64,000 nucleotides of DNA, taken from contig NZ_JAFBID010000019.1 of the NCBI RefSeq assembly GCF_016811235.1, forward strand, positions 1 to 64,000. Reading direction: 5' to 3'. The translations under genes were made by a program, and so were the position numbers. The DNA comes from Microvirga arabica. Lineage in GTDB: Bacteria > Pseudomonadota > Alphaproteobacteria > Rhizobiales > Beijerinckiaceae. Shown here one piece after another: positions 41,578 through 52,533 of this stretch. The notes under the pieces are model-generated. The model did not search any database. It was not told the DNA's origin and saw only the letters and a program-made list of their open reading frames with translations. The first letter of the stretch is position 1; every line of letters begins with the position of its first letter.

Positions 41578-42045
41578 CTACAGATAGGCAATCATGCGCC
41601 CTGCCAAGAGCGTGACGATCCAGGCGAGGAGCGACACGAGAGCATAGGCACGGGCTTCCGGGAGGAGGAAACCGGCACGCAGGGCCGCTCCGAAGCGGGC
41701 ATGAAACAGCGCGACATTGATGAGGCCCAGAGCAATGAAGGCGAGCTTCACATAGAAGGCGGGGTTGGTTCCAAGCGCCCGGGCCTCCACGGCAAGGAGA
41801 AGCAGGCCTGTCGGGATCTGCAGAGCGAGACCCGCAGCCGCGAGGGGTATGGCGTAGCGTCCCACCTGCCAGGCATGCTTGCCACGTTCCGCCAGCACCT
41901 TCAGGTCGAAGATGGCGATGCCGCCGACCACGAAGGCGGCACCGAGCACATGCAGCAGGTTCGCGGCCGTATAAAGCCACGCGGAATGGCGCCCCGTATG
42001 GCCGAGCCAGGAGCCTTCCAAAGCTGCGAGCAGGTCGAGATACAT
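41578..42045 (-). CDS. conserved membrane protein (DUF6644-type)
   Basis: A 155-residue protein with four to five membrane helices (YTAANLLHVLGAAFVVGGIAI, YAIPLAAAGLALQIPTGLLLL and others). A His in LLHVLGAA and a conserved E/R pattern resemble small copper- or heme-linked membrane proteins. It lies six bases after the DUF6152 gene on the same strand; these two families are regularly neighbours. Function unknown. Confidence 0.75.
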   Translation of the reverse strand: MYLDLLAALEGSWLGHTGRHSAWLYTAANLLHVLGAAFVVGGIAIFDLKVLAERGKHAWQVGRYAIPLAAAGLALQIPTGLLLLAVEARALGTNPAFYVKLAFIALGLINVALFHARFGAALRAGFLLPEARAYALVSLLAWIVTLLAGRMIAYL

Positions 42046-42051
42046 CAGGCG

Positions 42052-42405
42052 CTAGCGCAGTTCGTAGGTTTTGCCGTCGACGACGATACGCTCGGCCCTC
42101 ATTTCGGTTTCCGTGCGGGTGGAGGGGTAGCCCTCAACCCGGACTGACGTCCCAGGTTTGAGCATATCCGGATTCAGGCCTCGGGCGCTCATCCGGAAGG
42201 GCGGCGCCAGCACCGCGTCCCAGTTCTTGTTCTCGTGAGACACGACCACCGTCACGTGGGGGTTTTCCCAATTGGCCCGTTGGATATTGCTCGTGACCGA
42301 AACGAGCCGGCCCGCGTCGTAGCTCCCCCAGCCATGGTGCGCGACGGCGATGCCGCCTGTCAGAAGAGCGCCGGAGAAGAACAATCCGAACAGAGGATAT
42401 TTCAT
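42052..42405 (-). CDS. DUF6152 family exported protein
   Basis: A 117-residue secreted protein with signal peptide (LFGLFFSGALLTGGIAVA) and the family motif AHHGWGSYDAGR directly at the mature N terminus, a likely metal-binding HH. The rest is a small beta domain (NWENPHVTVVVSHENKNW, VRVEGYPSTRTETEMRAERI). Start at 42405 has GGAG nine bases upstream; 42420 is the alternative. Forms a pair with the downstream membrane protein; probably periplasmic metal or redox related. Function unproven. Confidence 0.8.
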   Translation of the reverse strand: MKYPLFGLFFSGALLTGGIAVAHHGWGSYDAGRLVSVTSNIQRANWENPHVTVVVSHENKNWDAVLAPPFRMSARGLNPDMLKPGTSVRVEGYPSTRTETEMRAERIVVDGKTYELR

Positions 42406-42595
42406 GATCGTAGGCTCCATGATCCCGCAGACCGCTTATTCACGGCAGAGTTGGCTGCAGCATAGGCGCCGTCAAGACGCTGACGCGGAAAGGCCAAGCC
42501 TGATCATGGGATCGTGATGGGACGGGTGAGAGTCGCACCTCTGCCGATGCCGGATTATGCTTCAGCCTTACGAATCATCCCAGCTTGAGTGTGCC

Positions 42596-42895
42596 ATGCC
42601 GTCGATCCTGAAAGACCTCTGGAACCGCTTTGCAGGCGGAGGCGGTGCAACCGGCCGCGAGGAGCCTGCTGCCGAGGCCGTTGAGTACAAGGGCTTCCGC
42701 ATCCGTCCAGCGCCGTACTCGGCCAAAGGCGGCTTCCAAACGGCAGGGATCATAGAGAAGGAATCCGAGGCTGGGATGAAGGAGCACCGGTTCGTGCGGG
42801 CCGAAACGCATCCGAGCAAGGATGATGCTGCCGCCTTCGCGATCGCAAAGGGCAAGCAGATCATCGACGAGCAGGGCGACCGGATCTTCGGCTGA
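42596..42895 (+). CDS. HlyU family protein
   Basis: A 99-residue cytoplasmic protein. After a flexible glycine-rich start (WNRFAGGGGATG) it has the HlyU-like core EYKGFRIRPAPYSAKGGFQTAGII and AETHPSKDDAAAFAIAKGKQIIDEQGDRIF. The family is named after a Vibrio haemolysin activator but the rhizobial members (PF10115) have no known DNA-binding helix and unknown role. It stands alone upstream of the catalase gene. Confidence 0.78.
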   Translation: MPSILKDLWNRFAGGGGATGREEPAAEAVEYKGFRIRPAPYSAKGGFQTAGIIEKESEAGMKEHRFVRAETHPSKDDAAAFAIAKGKQIIDEQGDRIFG

Positions 42896-43122
42896 GCCAA
42901 AAGAATCGGCGGGCTCCGAACTTTTCCGGCGCTATCTGCGCTTGTGGAGAAACCAATGCCAATTCCGGATGTTGCCTTCGCGAACATGCGGCAGCCTGCT
43001 GGACAGCCAATTAGATAATCTGATCGGGACTTATAGAAATATCGATTGGTATTGATCGCCACCCGCCATTTAAGGTCTCCAGGGGGCGCATCGCAATCAG
43101 CCATTCCTCAAGGGAGAGAGCC

Positions 43123-44838
<1,716 letters not shown>

Positions 44839-44867
44839 CCCCTGCGGATAATCCAAGGATGAGGTGG

Positions 44868-44892
44868 AACGGGTCAGGCCTCCTGGCCCGTT
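44868..44892 (+). terminator. terminator of the catalase gene
   Basis: AACGGGTCAGG (44868-44878) pairs with CCTGGCCCGTT (44882-44892, one G-U), then CTTGTTTG. The descending arm runs into the 3' end of the converging YihY gene. Confidence 0.7.
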
Positions 44893-45764
44893 CTTGTTTG
44901 TGGCTCTGCCGTCCTGCGGCGTCCCCTTCGGCTCCCTCGGCTTTCCGCATAGGCCTTCGTGAACTCCGCGCCGAAGAGCAGGATCAGGGATGAATAATAG
45001 ATCCAGAGCAGGATCGTGATGATGGAGGCGGCGGCTCCGTAACTTGAGGCCACGTTGCTCTTGCCCAGATAGTAACCAATCAGGAACTTGCCGAGGGTGA
45101 ACAGGAGCGCGGTCACGAGGGATCCGGTCCAGACGTCGCTCCATTGAAGATCGACGGACGGCAGCAGCTTGAAGATCATCGCGAACAGCAGTGTGGCGAC
45201 CGCAAAGGCGACAAGACTGTTAAGGAACCGGAGGATGACAGTTGCGCCTGAGAAATTCGCCTCAAGATACGACCCGACGGCCGTGAGGCCCGTATCGATG
45301 ATTAAGGAAACGAGAAGCAGGAAACCGATGCCCAGCACCAGCGCGAGACTGATCAACCTGGTGCGGATGAAACTCATGACCCCATAGCTGGCAGGCGGTT
45401 TCGCCTTCCAGATGATGTTCAGGTCGTCCTGAAGCTCGACCACGGCTCCGGTCACCAGGAGCAGAAAGGTGATGATCCCGATCGTCATGCCGACGATGCC
45501 GGATCCGACATTGCTGGCGCTGGCAATCATCGCCTCAAGGGCCGAGGCTTCGTTGTTGCCGATCATGCCGCCGAGTTCCGCCACGATGGCGCCCTGTGCC
45601 GCATCCCGGCCGAAGGCAAGGCCGGCGACCGCAATGGCGGCGAGCAGCATCGGGGCCAGCGAAAAGACGGTGAAGAACGCAATGGAAGCGCCAAGGCTCA
45701 TGGCACGGTCGTTCCACCACCCTGCGAATGCCACCTTCAAGAGCTGCCATGTTTCGGAAAGCAT
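44874..45764 (-). CDS. YihY/BrkB family inner-membrane protein
   Basis: A 296-residue protein with six predicted membrane helices. Family landmarks are DRAMSLGASIAFFTVFSLAPMLL, FLNSLVAFAVATLLFAMIFKLLP and GAEFTKAYAE near the C terminus. Once called ribonuclease BN by mistake; its role is unknown, possibly lipid or solute transport. ATG 45764 gives the standard start; no clear ribosome binding site is seen. Confidence 0.88.
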   Translation of the reverse strand: MLSETWQLLKVAFAGWWNDRAMSLGASIAFFTVFSLAPMLLAAIAVAGLAFGRDAAQGAIVAELGGMIGNNEASALEAMIASASNVGSGIVGMTIGIITFLLLVTGAVVELQDDLNIIWKAKPPASYGVMSFIRTRLISLALVLGIGFLLLVSLIIDTGLTAVGSYLEANFSGATVILRFLNSLVAFAVATLLFAMIFKLLPSVDLQWSDVWTGSLVTALLFTLGKFLIGYYLGKSNVASSYGAAASIITILLWIYYSSLILLFGAEFTKAYAESRGSRRGRRRTAEPQTRTGQEA

Positions 45765-45823
45765 GCAAGAACCGATCCTGCCGGACGGATCGGTCCGGCC
45801 CCGCAAGTGTGTTGCCTTGGCGG

Positions 45824-47623
45824 TTAACTGGCCGGCGCTTCCTCTTGTTCCTGCAAAGGTTCAGAGCCTCCTCTGCGAGGCAATCGATTGTGGAGGAGAC
45901 CTTCATACCGATCGGCAGCCTGGCGCAGGCGGGTGACCTCCGGCCCTTCTCCCAATGCGCCTGCCGCCATCAAGTGGGCACCCAGCTGGAAGGCGAGATA
46001 GCAGGGAAGCATGAAGGCGAGCAGGGCCTGATCGACCGGACGACCGCTCTCCTGCTGCACGATATCGCACAGCCACGAGGCTTCGTCTTCGGAGAGGTTC
46101 AGCTCGACCATTGCGCCTGCAACGTCCCAGCTCACGTCCTGATGGCCGACAAGGTCATGAGCAGCGCTATGATCGAGCGCATCCGTCTTGATCAGCCTGT
46201 CGCCTGAAACGAGCCATTCCCAGGCATGCAGGCGATTGTCGGTACAGACCCGGTGCACCTTGCCCGTGAGGCTGCTCGGATCCGCCAGCGACTGTTCCAG
46301 GGCCGCGGCCACGGTGTCCCCGAGAGCTTGACCCATGTTGTAGACCGCCATCCGGCGCAGCTCACCGAGGGAGGCTCCCTGATGCTCGACTGCTGGGAAG
46401 AGCCGGGCGCGGAAGCCCAGATAGGCTCCGACCTGCTCGACCAAGCTCTTGCGGCTGACGGGAGCCTGATCGAGGCTATCCAGCTCCTCGTGCCAGCGCT
46501 CAATAAGGAAACCATGGCGGCAGCCGGCCGGCTCCGGCGTGAAACCCGCCTGGTGAAGCTGGCGGGCTATCTGGAGCTTCCGTGCGCCGATCTCGCCTAA
46601 GCCCACAAACTTGACCAGCCATGCCGTGCCGTTCGCCCGCGCCAGGAACTTGCGCCGTTCCTGCTGAATGTTAGCCGGCGGCCACGAGCCTTCGTCCTGG
46701 TAGCGCCGTGATCGCCAGGCTCCTCCCGAGATCTCCTCCAGAGGTCGATCCAATGGACCGAGGAGGTATTCCAGCCAGCTCTCAAGGCAGTGTGCAGGCG
46801 ACCCGCGCAGCAGGAGGTCGTCCATGCTGACGAAGTGGCGTGGAGCGGAGCTCCACCGTGCTCGGTGCCTGTCGCTGGCCTGTGGGCCGAGCGCATTGCC
46901 GTGGCTTGGGAAGAAGTGGATCCGCTCCCGCGAGATTCCGGCCGCCTCCAGCCAGTCGGCGACCGCACCAAACGAGCTGCCGGACAGGCCCGGGCCCTCG
47001 TCAACGATTGCGAAGGTTTTTCGGCTCTCAGATGTAAGGCTCCTCGTCAGGTCCGGATCCACCCTCACTTCTCGCCCGAAAGGGTGGCCGACGGGGCGCA
47101 GGGTGATGGGAGCATGAGCGCCGAGTTCTGCCGCCACGAGGGCGCTCAGGCCGGTTCCAATGCTGCGGATGCCGACGACCTGGGTGTCCGAACCCAGGCC
47201 TGAAGCCTTGGCTGCTTCAAGGTAGCTTTCCGGATAGAGCGCATAGAAGGCATAGCCTTCCGCCTGCTTGGTCCGAATGGTTTGCGACGGATCGAACCCG
47301 TGCAGCGTCTCGAAGAAGGTCGGGGGCAAAGGAGTAGGCTGCCCGAAGCCGCTGCGCCAGGACTCTCTGATCGCGCGGGCGAGGACGGAAAGGCATTCCA
47401 TCCCTGCTGCATGATCCTTGGTCCAGGCATCGAAGCCGCGCTCGTGGAATTCCGCGTCGATCATGCCTTGGACAAGTTCGCTTGTGCTGATGAAGGCCGT
47501 GACGAGAGCCCCATGCCGCTCGATGCCGGGTGGCATTGAGGAGGCCTGAGACAGGAGGCTCGTGACGGCGGCCTGCTTGGCTTCAACCGTCTCGTCTCGT
47601 TCAATGTCGCCGTAGACCAGCAT
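45824..47623 (-). CDS. phosphoribosyltransferase-like/kinase-like fusion protein of unknown function
   Basis: A 599-residue protein. Residues 125-245 look like a PRTase: GIRSIGTGLSALVAAELGA, then RPVGHPFGREV, and a PRPP-loop-like FAIVDEGPGLSGSSF (204-218). Residues 325-520 resemble an APH/protein-kinase fold: KFLARANGTAWLVKFVG with a candidate Lys, GFLIERWHEE as hinge, and DNRLHAWEWLV plus VGHQDVSWDVAG where the catalytic and metal Asp are expected. The gene starts 16 bases after the zinc alcohol dehydrogenase stop on the same strand. Substrates unknown; both domain calls are from motif patterns, not from a search. Confidence 0.5.
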   Translation of the reverse strand: MLVYGDIERDETVEAKQAAVTSLLSQASSMPPGIERHGALVTAFISTSELVQGMIDAEFHERGFDAWTKDHAAGMECLSVLARAIRESWRSGFGQPTPLPPTFFETLHGFDPSQTIRTKQAEGYAFYALYPESYLEAAKASGLGSDTQVVGIRSIGTGLSALVAAELGAHAPITLRPVGHPFGREVRVDPDLTRSLTSESRKTFAIVDEGPGLSGSSFGAVADWLEAAGISRERIHFFPSHGNALGPQASDRHRARWSSAPRHFVSMDDLLLRGSPAHCLESWLEYLLGPLDRPLEEISGGAWRSRRYQDEGSWPPANIQQERRKFLARANGTAWLVKFVGLGEIGARKLQIARQLHQAGFTPEPAGCRHGFLIERWHEELDSLDQAPVSRKSLVEQVGAYLGFRARLFPAVEHQGASLGELRRMAVYNMGQALGDTVAAALEQSLADPSSLTGKVHRVCTDNRLHAWEWLVSGDRLIKTDALDHSAAHDLVGHQDVSWDVAGAMVELNLSEDEASWLCDIVQQESGRPVDQALLAFMLPCYLAFQLGAHLMAAGALGEGPEVTRLRQAADRYEGLLHNRLPRRGGSEPLQEQEEAPAS

Positions 47624-47638
47624 CGAGGCTGCCGGGCT

Positions 47639-48703
47639 TTAAGCAGCAGCCTTCTGCTTCAGCGAGGCCATGTCGATCACGAAGCGGTACTTCACATCGC
47701 TCTTGAGCATCCGCTCATAGGCCTCGTTGATCTGCTGGATCGGGATGATCTCGATCTCGGCGGTGATCCCGTGCTGGGCGCAGAAGTCGAGCATTTCCTG
47801 CGTCTCAGCGATGCCGCCGATGAGGGAGCCGGCGAGCTGGCGACGCTTCATGATCAGGTTGAACACGGTGGTGGCCGGATGCGGTTCGGCGGGCGCGCCC
47901 ACGAGCACCATGGCGCCGTCGCGGGCGAGCAGCACGAGGTAGCTGTCGAGGTCGTGCGGGGCGGCGACCGTATCGAGGATGAAGTCGAAGCTGTTGCGGT
48001 GCGCCTTCATGGCGTCCCGGTCCTTGGACACGACCACTTCGTGGGCGCCCAGCTTCAAGGCATCCTCACGCTTGTTGGGAGAGGTCGTGAAGAGGACAAC
48101 ATGCGCGCCCATGGCGCGGGCGAGCTTCACGGCCATGTGACCGAGGCCGCCGAGGCCCACGACGCCCACTTTCTGCCCGGCCTGAACGCGCCAGCGGCGC
48201 AGGGGCGAGAAGGTGGTGATGCCGGCGCACAGGAGAGGCGCGGCCGCGGCCGGATCGAGCCCGTCCGGCACCCGCAGGACAAAGCTCTCATCGACCACGA
48301 TGGTGTCGGAATAGCCGCCATAGGTGTTGGCGCCCGTGCCTTGCTCCGGGCCGTTATAGGTGCCCGTGAATCCTACCTCGCAGTATTGCTCCAGCCCCTC
48401 GCGGCACGAGCGGCAGGTGCGGCAGGAATCGACCATGCAGCCGACCCCGACGACATCGCCGGCTTTGAACTTCTGCACCCCTGAGCCGACGCGGGTGACG
48501 CGGCCGACGATCTCATGGCCCGGCAGGCAAGGGTAAAGGGTGCCGCCCCATTCTTCCCGGACCGTATGCAGGTCGGAATGGCAGACGCCGCAATAGAGGA
48601 TGTCGATCTGAACGTCGCGCTCACCCGGCTCCCGGCGCTCGAAGCTAAAGGGCGAAAGTGGCGTGGATGCATCCTGGGCAGCGTAGCCGAAAGCTTTGAT
48701 CAC
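47639..48703 (-). CDS. zinc-dependent alcohol dehydrogenase (YahK/cinnamyl-alcohol type)
   Basis: A 354-residue NADP-type medium-chain dehydrogenase. Catalytic zinc motif YCGVCHSDLHTVR and GHEIVGRV; structural zinc Cys cluster in CRTCRSCREGLEQYC; cofactor motif GVVGLGGLGHMAVKLA. It reduces aldehydes to alcohols with broad range. Start is GTG at 48703. Together with the downstream PRTase/kinase-like gene it forms a probable two-gene operon, with no evident common pathway. Confidence 0.9.
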   Translation of the reverse strand: MIKAFGYAAQDASTPLSPFSFERREPGERDVQIDILYCGVCHSDLHTVREEWGGTLYPCLPGHEIVGRVTRVGSGVQKFKAGDVVGVGCMVDSCRTCRSCREGLEQYCEVGFTGTYNGPEQGTGANTYGGYSDTIVVDESFVLRVPDGLDPAAAAPLLCAGITTFSPLRRWRVQAGQKVGVVGLGGLGHMAVKLARAMGAHVVLFTTSPNKREDALKLGAHEVVVSKDRDAMKAHRNSFDFILDTVAAPHDLDSYLVLLARDGAMVLVGAPAEPHPATTVFNLIMKRRQLAGSLIGGIAETQEMLDFCAQHGITAEIEIIPIQQINEAYERMLKSDVKYRFVIDMASLKQKAAA

Positions 48704-49249
48704 AGGAAAGTTCTCCGGATAGAGCGAGCTGAAGGGGTAAGCCCCGATGAGTATTCAGGCGCTACAGACGATAGGCTCCATCGACCCATCGTCAACGGAT
48801 GCGGAGTGTGTTTGTTCATGAGAGGGGCAAGCCCTTGCTGCATTGCAGCAGGTAGCGGCTTTTCCACATGGTCACGCGCAATTGAATCGCCGGAGTCTAG
48901 CTTCCGTGCCGGCCCTTCCCACATCATAGGTAAGGGTTTGTGCTCGCTTGAGGAAAAGCCGTTTCATGAGTGTACGGGCGGCAATGCGGCACACCGAAAT
49001 GGGCTGCTGGCGAGAAACTTTAACTTGCCGTTGCGCCCGCAATCCGCGACGCTGTTTGTCAGGGCGGGCAAACTTCCAAGTCGCACAGACGGACCCGAGA
49101 TAAGCCCGATCTGCTGCGACCTGTTCATCAGCCGCCACAACGAAAGGGCTATGCCGCACCATTTGGCCGCATCACAGTATCGCATGGTCTGGGCAACCTT
49201 AGCGGTGCACAATCGTTGTCTCTGAGAGGGATTGGATTTCGGTGGCGCC
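48704..49249. other. 546-base intergenic region upstream of prkA
   Basis: No reading frame with coding character, no RNA gene recognised. A short inverted repeat TGCTGCA/TGCAGCA lies at 48836-48850. No GGAAC-N16/17-CGTT match was found. It must hold the divergent promoters of the alcohol dehydrogenase gene and prkA. Confidence 0.5.
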
Positions 49250-51196
49250 ATGCTTCATTCCGACGACCTGTTCTCGAGTTTCCTGAAGGCCTATGAGACC
49301 CGCCGCGAGGCGGAGATGTCCCTGGCGGAATACCTGGAAGGGTGCCGCACCGATCCCATGATGTATGCAAGCGCTCCGGAGCGCATCCTGGCGGCGATCG
49401 GCGAGCCTCAGCTCGTCGATACCTCGAAGGATGCGCGGCTCGGCCGCATCTTCATGAACCGCACCATCCGGGTCTATCCGGCCTTTTCCGAATTCTACGG
49501 TATGGAAGAGACGATCGAGATGATCGTCAGCTTCTTCCGTCACGCAGCCCAGGGCCTTGAGGAGCGCAAGCAGATCCTCTACCTGCTGGGCCCTGTCGGC
49601 GGCGGCAAGTCCTCCCTGGCCGAGCGTCTGAAGGCCCTGATGGAGGTCAACCCCATCTATGTTCTGAAGGCCGGCGACGAGATCAGCCCGGTCTTCGAGA
49701 GCCCGCTCGCGCTGTTCGACCCGGAGCAGATTGGCTCCGCGCTGGAGGAGCGCTACGGCATTCCCCGGCGGCGTCTGACCAACCTGCTCAGCCCATGGGC
49801 GATCAAGCGCCTCGATGAATTCAAGGGCGACATTTCCAAGTTCCGGGTGGTCAAGATCAACCCGTCCCGGATGCGGCAGATCGGCGTCGCCAAGACCGAG
49901 CCGGGCGATGAGAACAACCAGGATATCTCGTCCCTCGTCGGCAAGGTCGACATCCGCAAGCTTGAGACGCTCTCCCAGAACGATCCCGACGCTTACAGCT
50001 ATTCCGGCGGCCTCAACCGGGCGAACCAGGGCATCCTGGAATTCGTCGAGATGTTCAAGGCGCCGATTAAGATGCTCCATCCCCTGCTCACGGCTACGCA
50101 GGAGGGCAACTATGTCGGCACGGAGAACATCGGCTCCATTCCGTTCACCGGCATCATCCTGGCCCACTCCAACGAGGCGGAGTGGCAAACCTTCCGCACC
50201 AACAAGAATAACGAGGCGTTCATCGACCGCATCTACGTGATCAAGGTGCCTTATTGCCTGCGGGTCACGGAGGAGCAGAAGATCTACGAGAAGCTGATCC
50301 GCGGGTCGGAACTGGCAGGCGCCCCCTGCGCTCCGGCGACCCTGGAGATGCTGGCCCGGTTCTCGGTCCTGTCCCGCCTGCGGGCGCACGAGAACTCCAA
50401 CTTCTATTCGAAGATGCGGGTTTATGACGGCGAGAGCCTGCGCGAGGTCGATCCGCGTGCCCGCAGTCTGCAGGAGTACAAGGACTCAGCCGGTGTCGAC
50501 GAGGGCATGGACGGAATCTCGACCCGTTTCGCCTTCAAGGTCCTGTCCGCCACCTTCAACCATGACACCATCGAGGTGGCGGCGGATCCCGTGCACCTCA
50601 TGTACGTGCTCGAACAGTCGCTCCGGCGGGAGCAACTGCCGCAGGACGTGGAGCGGCGCTATCTGGAGTTCATCAAGGCAGAGCTTGCGCCGCGCTATGC
50701 TGACTTCATCGGCCACGAGATCCAGAAGGCCTATCTCGAATCCTACCACGATTACGGTCAGAACCTGTTCGACCGCTACGTGTCCTATGCGGATGCATGG
50801 ATCGAGGACCAGGACTTCAAGGATCCCGATACCGGCCAGCTTCTCAACCGGGAGCTCCTGAACCAGGAGCTGACCAAGGTCGAGAAACCGGCGGGTATCG
50901 CCAACCCGAAGGACTTCCGCAACGAGGTCGTGAAGTTCTCGCTCCGTGCGCGGGCCGGAAACAATGGCCGTAATCCATCTTGGACGAGTTACGAGAAGAT
51001 CCGTGACGTCATCGAACGGCGGATGTTCTCCCAGGTGGAGGAACTCCTGCCGGTAATCAGCTTCGGCTCCAAGAAGGACGGCGAGACCGAGAAGAAGCAC
51101 GGGGAGTTCGTGCAGCGGATGATGGAGCGTGGCTACACCGAGCGCCAGGTTCGGCGTCTCGTGGAGTGGTACATGCGGGTGAAGCAGGCGGGCTGA
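49250..51196 (+). CDS. prkA: PrkA family serine protein kinase (YeaG)
   Basis: A 648-residue AAA+ type kinase. Walker A is LGPVGGGKSSLAERL near residue 115, the AAA core continues through PFTGIILAHSNEAEW, and the C-terminal PrkA domain follows (HDYGQNLFDRYVSYADAW). E. coli YeaG has nearly the same length (644). It phosphorylates proteins under stress and starvation. ATG 49250 is chosen; TTG at 49232 with GAGAGGG upstream is an alternative adding six residues. First gene of prkA-yeaH-spoVR. Confidence 0.93.
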   Translation: MLHSDDLFSSFLKAYETRREAEMSLAEYLEGCRTDPMMYASAPERILAAIGEPQLVDTSKDARLGRIFMNRTIRVYPAFSEFYGMEETIEMIVSFFRHAAQGLEERKQILYLLGPVGGGKSSLAERLKALMEVNPIYVLKAGDEISPVFESPLALFDPEQIGSALEERYGIPRRRLTNLLSPWAIKRLDEFKGDISKFRVVKINPSRMRQIGVAKTEPGDENNQDISSLVGKVDIRKLETLSQNDPDAYSYSGGLNRANQGILEFVEMFKAPIKMLHPLLTATQEGNYVGTENIGSIPFTGIILAHSNEAEWQTFRTNKNNEAFIDRIYVIKVPYCLRVTEEQKIYEKLIRGSELAGAPCAPATLEMLARFSVLSRLRAHENSNFYSKMRVYDGESLREVDPRARSLQEYKDSAGVDEGMDGISTRFAFKVLSATFNHDTIEVAADPVHLMYVLEQSLRREQLPQDVERRYLEFIKAELAPRYADFIGHEIQKAYLESYHDYGQNLFDRYVSYADAWIEDQDFKDPDTGQLLNRELLNQELTKVEKPAGIANPKDFRNEVVKFSLRARAGNNGRNPSWTSYEKIRDVIERRMFSQVEELLPVISFGSKKDGETEKKHGEFVQRMMERGYTERQVRRLVEWYMRVKQAG

Positions 51197-51225
51197 CAGA
51201 AAACGGAGGCAGATCAGGCGTTCCT

Positions 51226-52533
51226 ATGTACATCATCGACCGGCGCCTCAACCCAGGGGGCAAGAGTCTGGCGAACCGCCAACGCTTCCTTCGCCGCGCG
51301 AAAGCGCAGATCCAGAGGGCGGTGCGCCAGACCGCAGGAGACCGGGACATCACCGATCTCGAACGGGGAGGGGAAATCACGATCCCCGCCGATGGTGTGC
51401 GCGAGCCCAGCTTCCGGCGCTCGGGCGAAGGCGGTGTGAATGACCACATCCTGCCCGGCAACAAGCGCTTTGTCGAAGGCGATACGATCAATCGCCCGCC
51501 CGGAGGCGGCGGTGGCGGTTCGGCCGGCGGTGACAATGGCGAGGGTGAGGACGATTTCCGCTTTGCCCTGACGCGCGATGAGTTTCTCGACCTGTTTCTC
51601 GACGATCTCGAACTGCCTGACCTCGCCAAGCGGCGGGTGGCAACGGTGGAGACGCAAGGGTTTCGGCGGGCAGGCTACACGGTCACGGGCTCCCCGGTGA
51701 ACCTGGCCCTGCTGCGCTCCATGCGGAACGCCCTGTCGCGCCGCATTGCCATGCGACGCCCCAAGCCAGAGGAACTGTTGCGCCTTGAGGAAGAGATTGA
51801 CCGGCTTGAGAAGCAGGAAGGTTCGTCCGAGCAGCTCACCGCACTGCGGCAGGAGCTTGAGCAGCTGAAGCTGCGTACCAAGCGCTTCCCTTATATCGAC
51901 CCGCTCGATCTGCGCTATCGCCGCTTCGAGCCGGTCTCCCGCCCGGTCGCGCAAGCGGTCATGTTCTGCCTGATGGATGTGTCAGGCTCCATGACGGAGC
52001 ACATGAAGGATCTCGCCAAGCGGTTCTATATGCTGCTCTACATCTTCCTGACGCGCCGCTACAAGCATGTGGAGATCGTCTTCATTCGGCATACGCACGA
52101 GGCGAAGGAGGTGGACGAGGAGACATTCTTCAACAGCCCGGAGACGGGCGGCACGGTGGTATCCTCGGCTTTGCGCGAGATGCAGCGGATCGTGGAGGAG
52201 CGCTACTCGCCGGACAGCTGGAACATCTACGCGGCTCAAGCCTCAGACGGCGACAACTCCCCCAATGACGGCAGCACCAGCGCGGCGCTGCTCAGGGACG
52301 TGATCCTGCCCGTCTGCCAGTACTACGCTTATCTGGAGGTCGGCAGCGACAGCGACCGGATGCAGACCGGCTTCATCAACCACAAGACGTCTCTGTGGCA
52401 GACCTATGAGACGCTGCAGGAGCAGGGCGCGAACCTTGCCATGCGCAAGGTCAACCACCGCCGCGAGATCTATCCCGTTTTCCGCGAACTCTTCCGTCGA
52501 CGTGACGCGGAGGCAGGAGCCAGGGTGCCATGA
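51226..52533 (+). CDS. yeaH: YeaH/YhbH family protein with VWA domain (UPF0229)
   Basis: A 435-residue protein. N-terminal conserved MYIIDRRLNPGGKSLANRQR, a flexible GGGGGSAGG stretch near residue 95, and a C-terminal von Willebrand A domain with the MIDAS motif CLMDVSGSMTEH. It works with PrkA (YeaG) in stress and nitrogen-starvation responses of enterobacteria. It starts 29 bases after prkA and overlaps spoVR by four bases (ATGA). Confidence 0.92.
   Translation: MYIIDRRLNPGGKSLANRQRFLRRAKAQIQRAVRQTAGDRDITDLERGGEITIPADGVREPSFRRSGEGGVNDHILPGNKRFVEGDTINRPPGGGGGGSAGGDNGEGEDDFRFALTRDEFLDLFLDDLELPDLAKRRVATVETQGFRRAGYTVTGSPVNLALLRSMRNALSRRIAMRRPKPEELLRLEEEIDRLEKQEGSSEQLTALRQELEQLKLRTKRFPYIDPLDLRYRRFEPVSRPVAQAVMFCLMDVSGSMTEHMKDLAKRFYMLLYIFLTRRYKHVEIVFIRHTHEAKEVDEETFFNSPETGGTVVSSALREMQRIVEERYSPDSWNIYAAQASDGDNSPNDGSTSAALLRDVILPVCQYYAYLEVGSDSDRMQTGFINHKTSLWQTYETLQEQGANLAMRKVNHRREIYPVFRELFRRRDAEAGARVP

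Noticed and set aside
48836-48850. Inverted repeat TGCTGCA/TGCAGCA in the prkA upstream region
   Set aside because: Only seven bases with a one-base gap; too short to call an operator or terminator.
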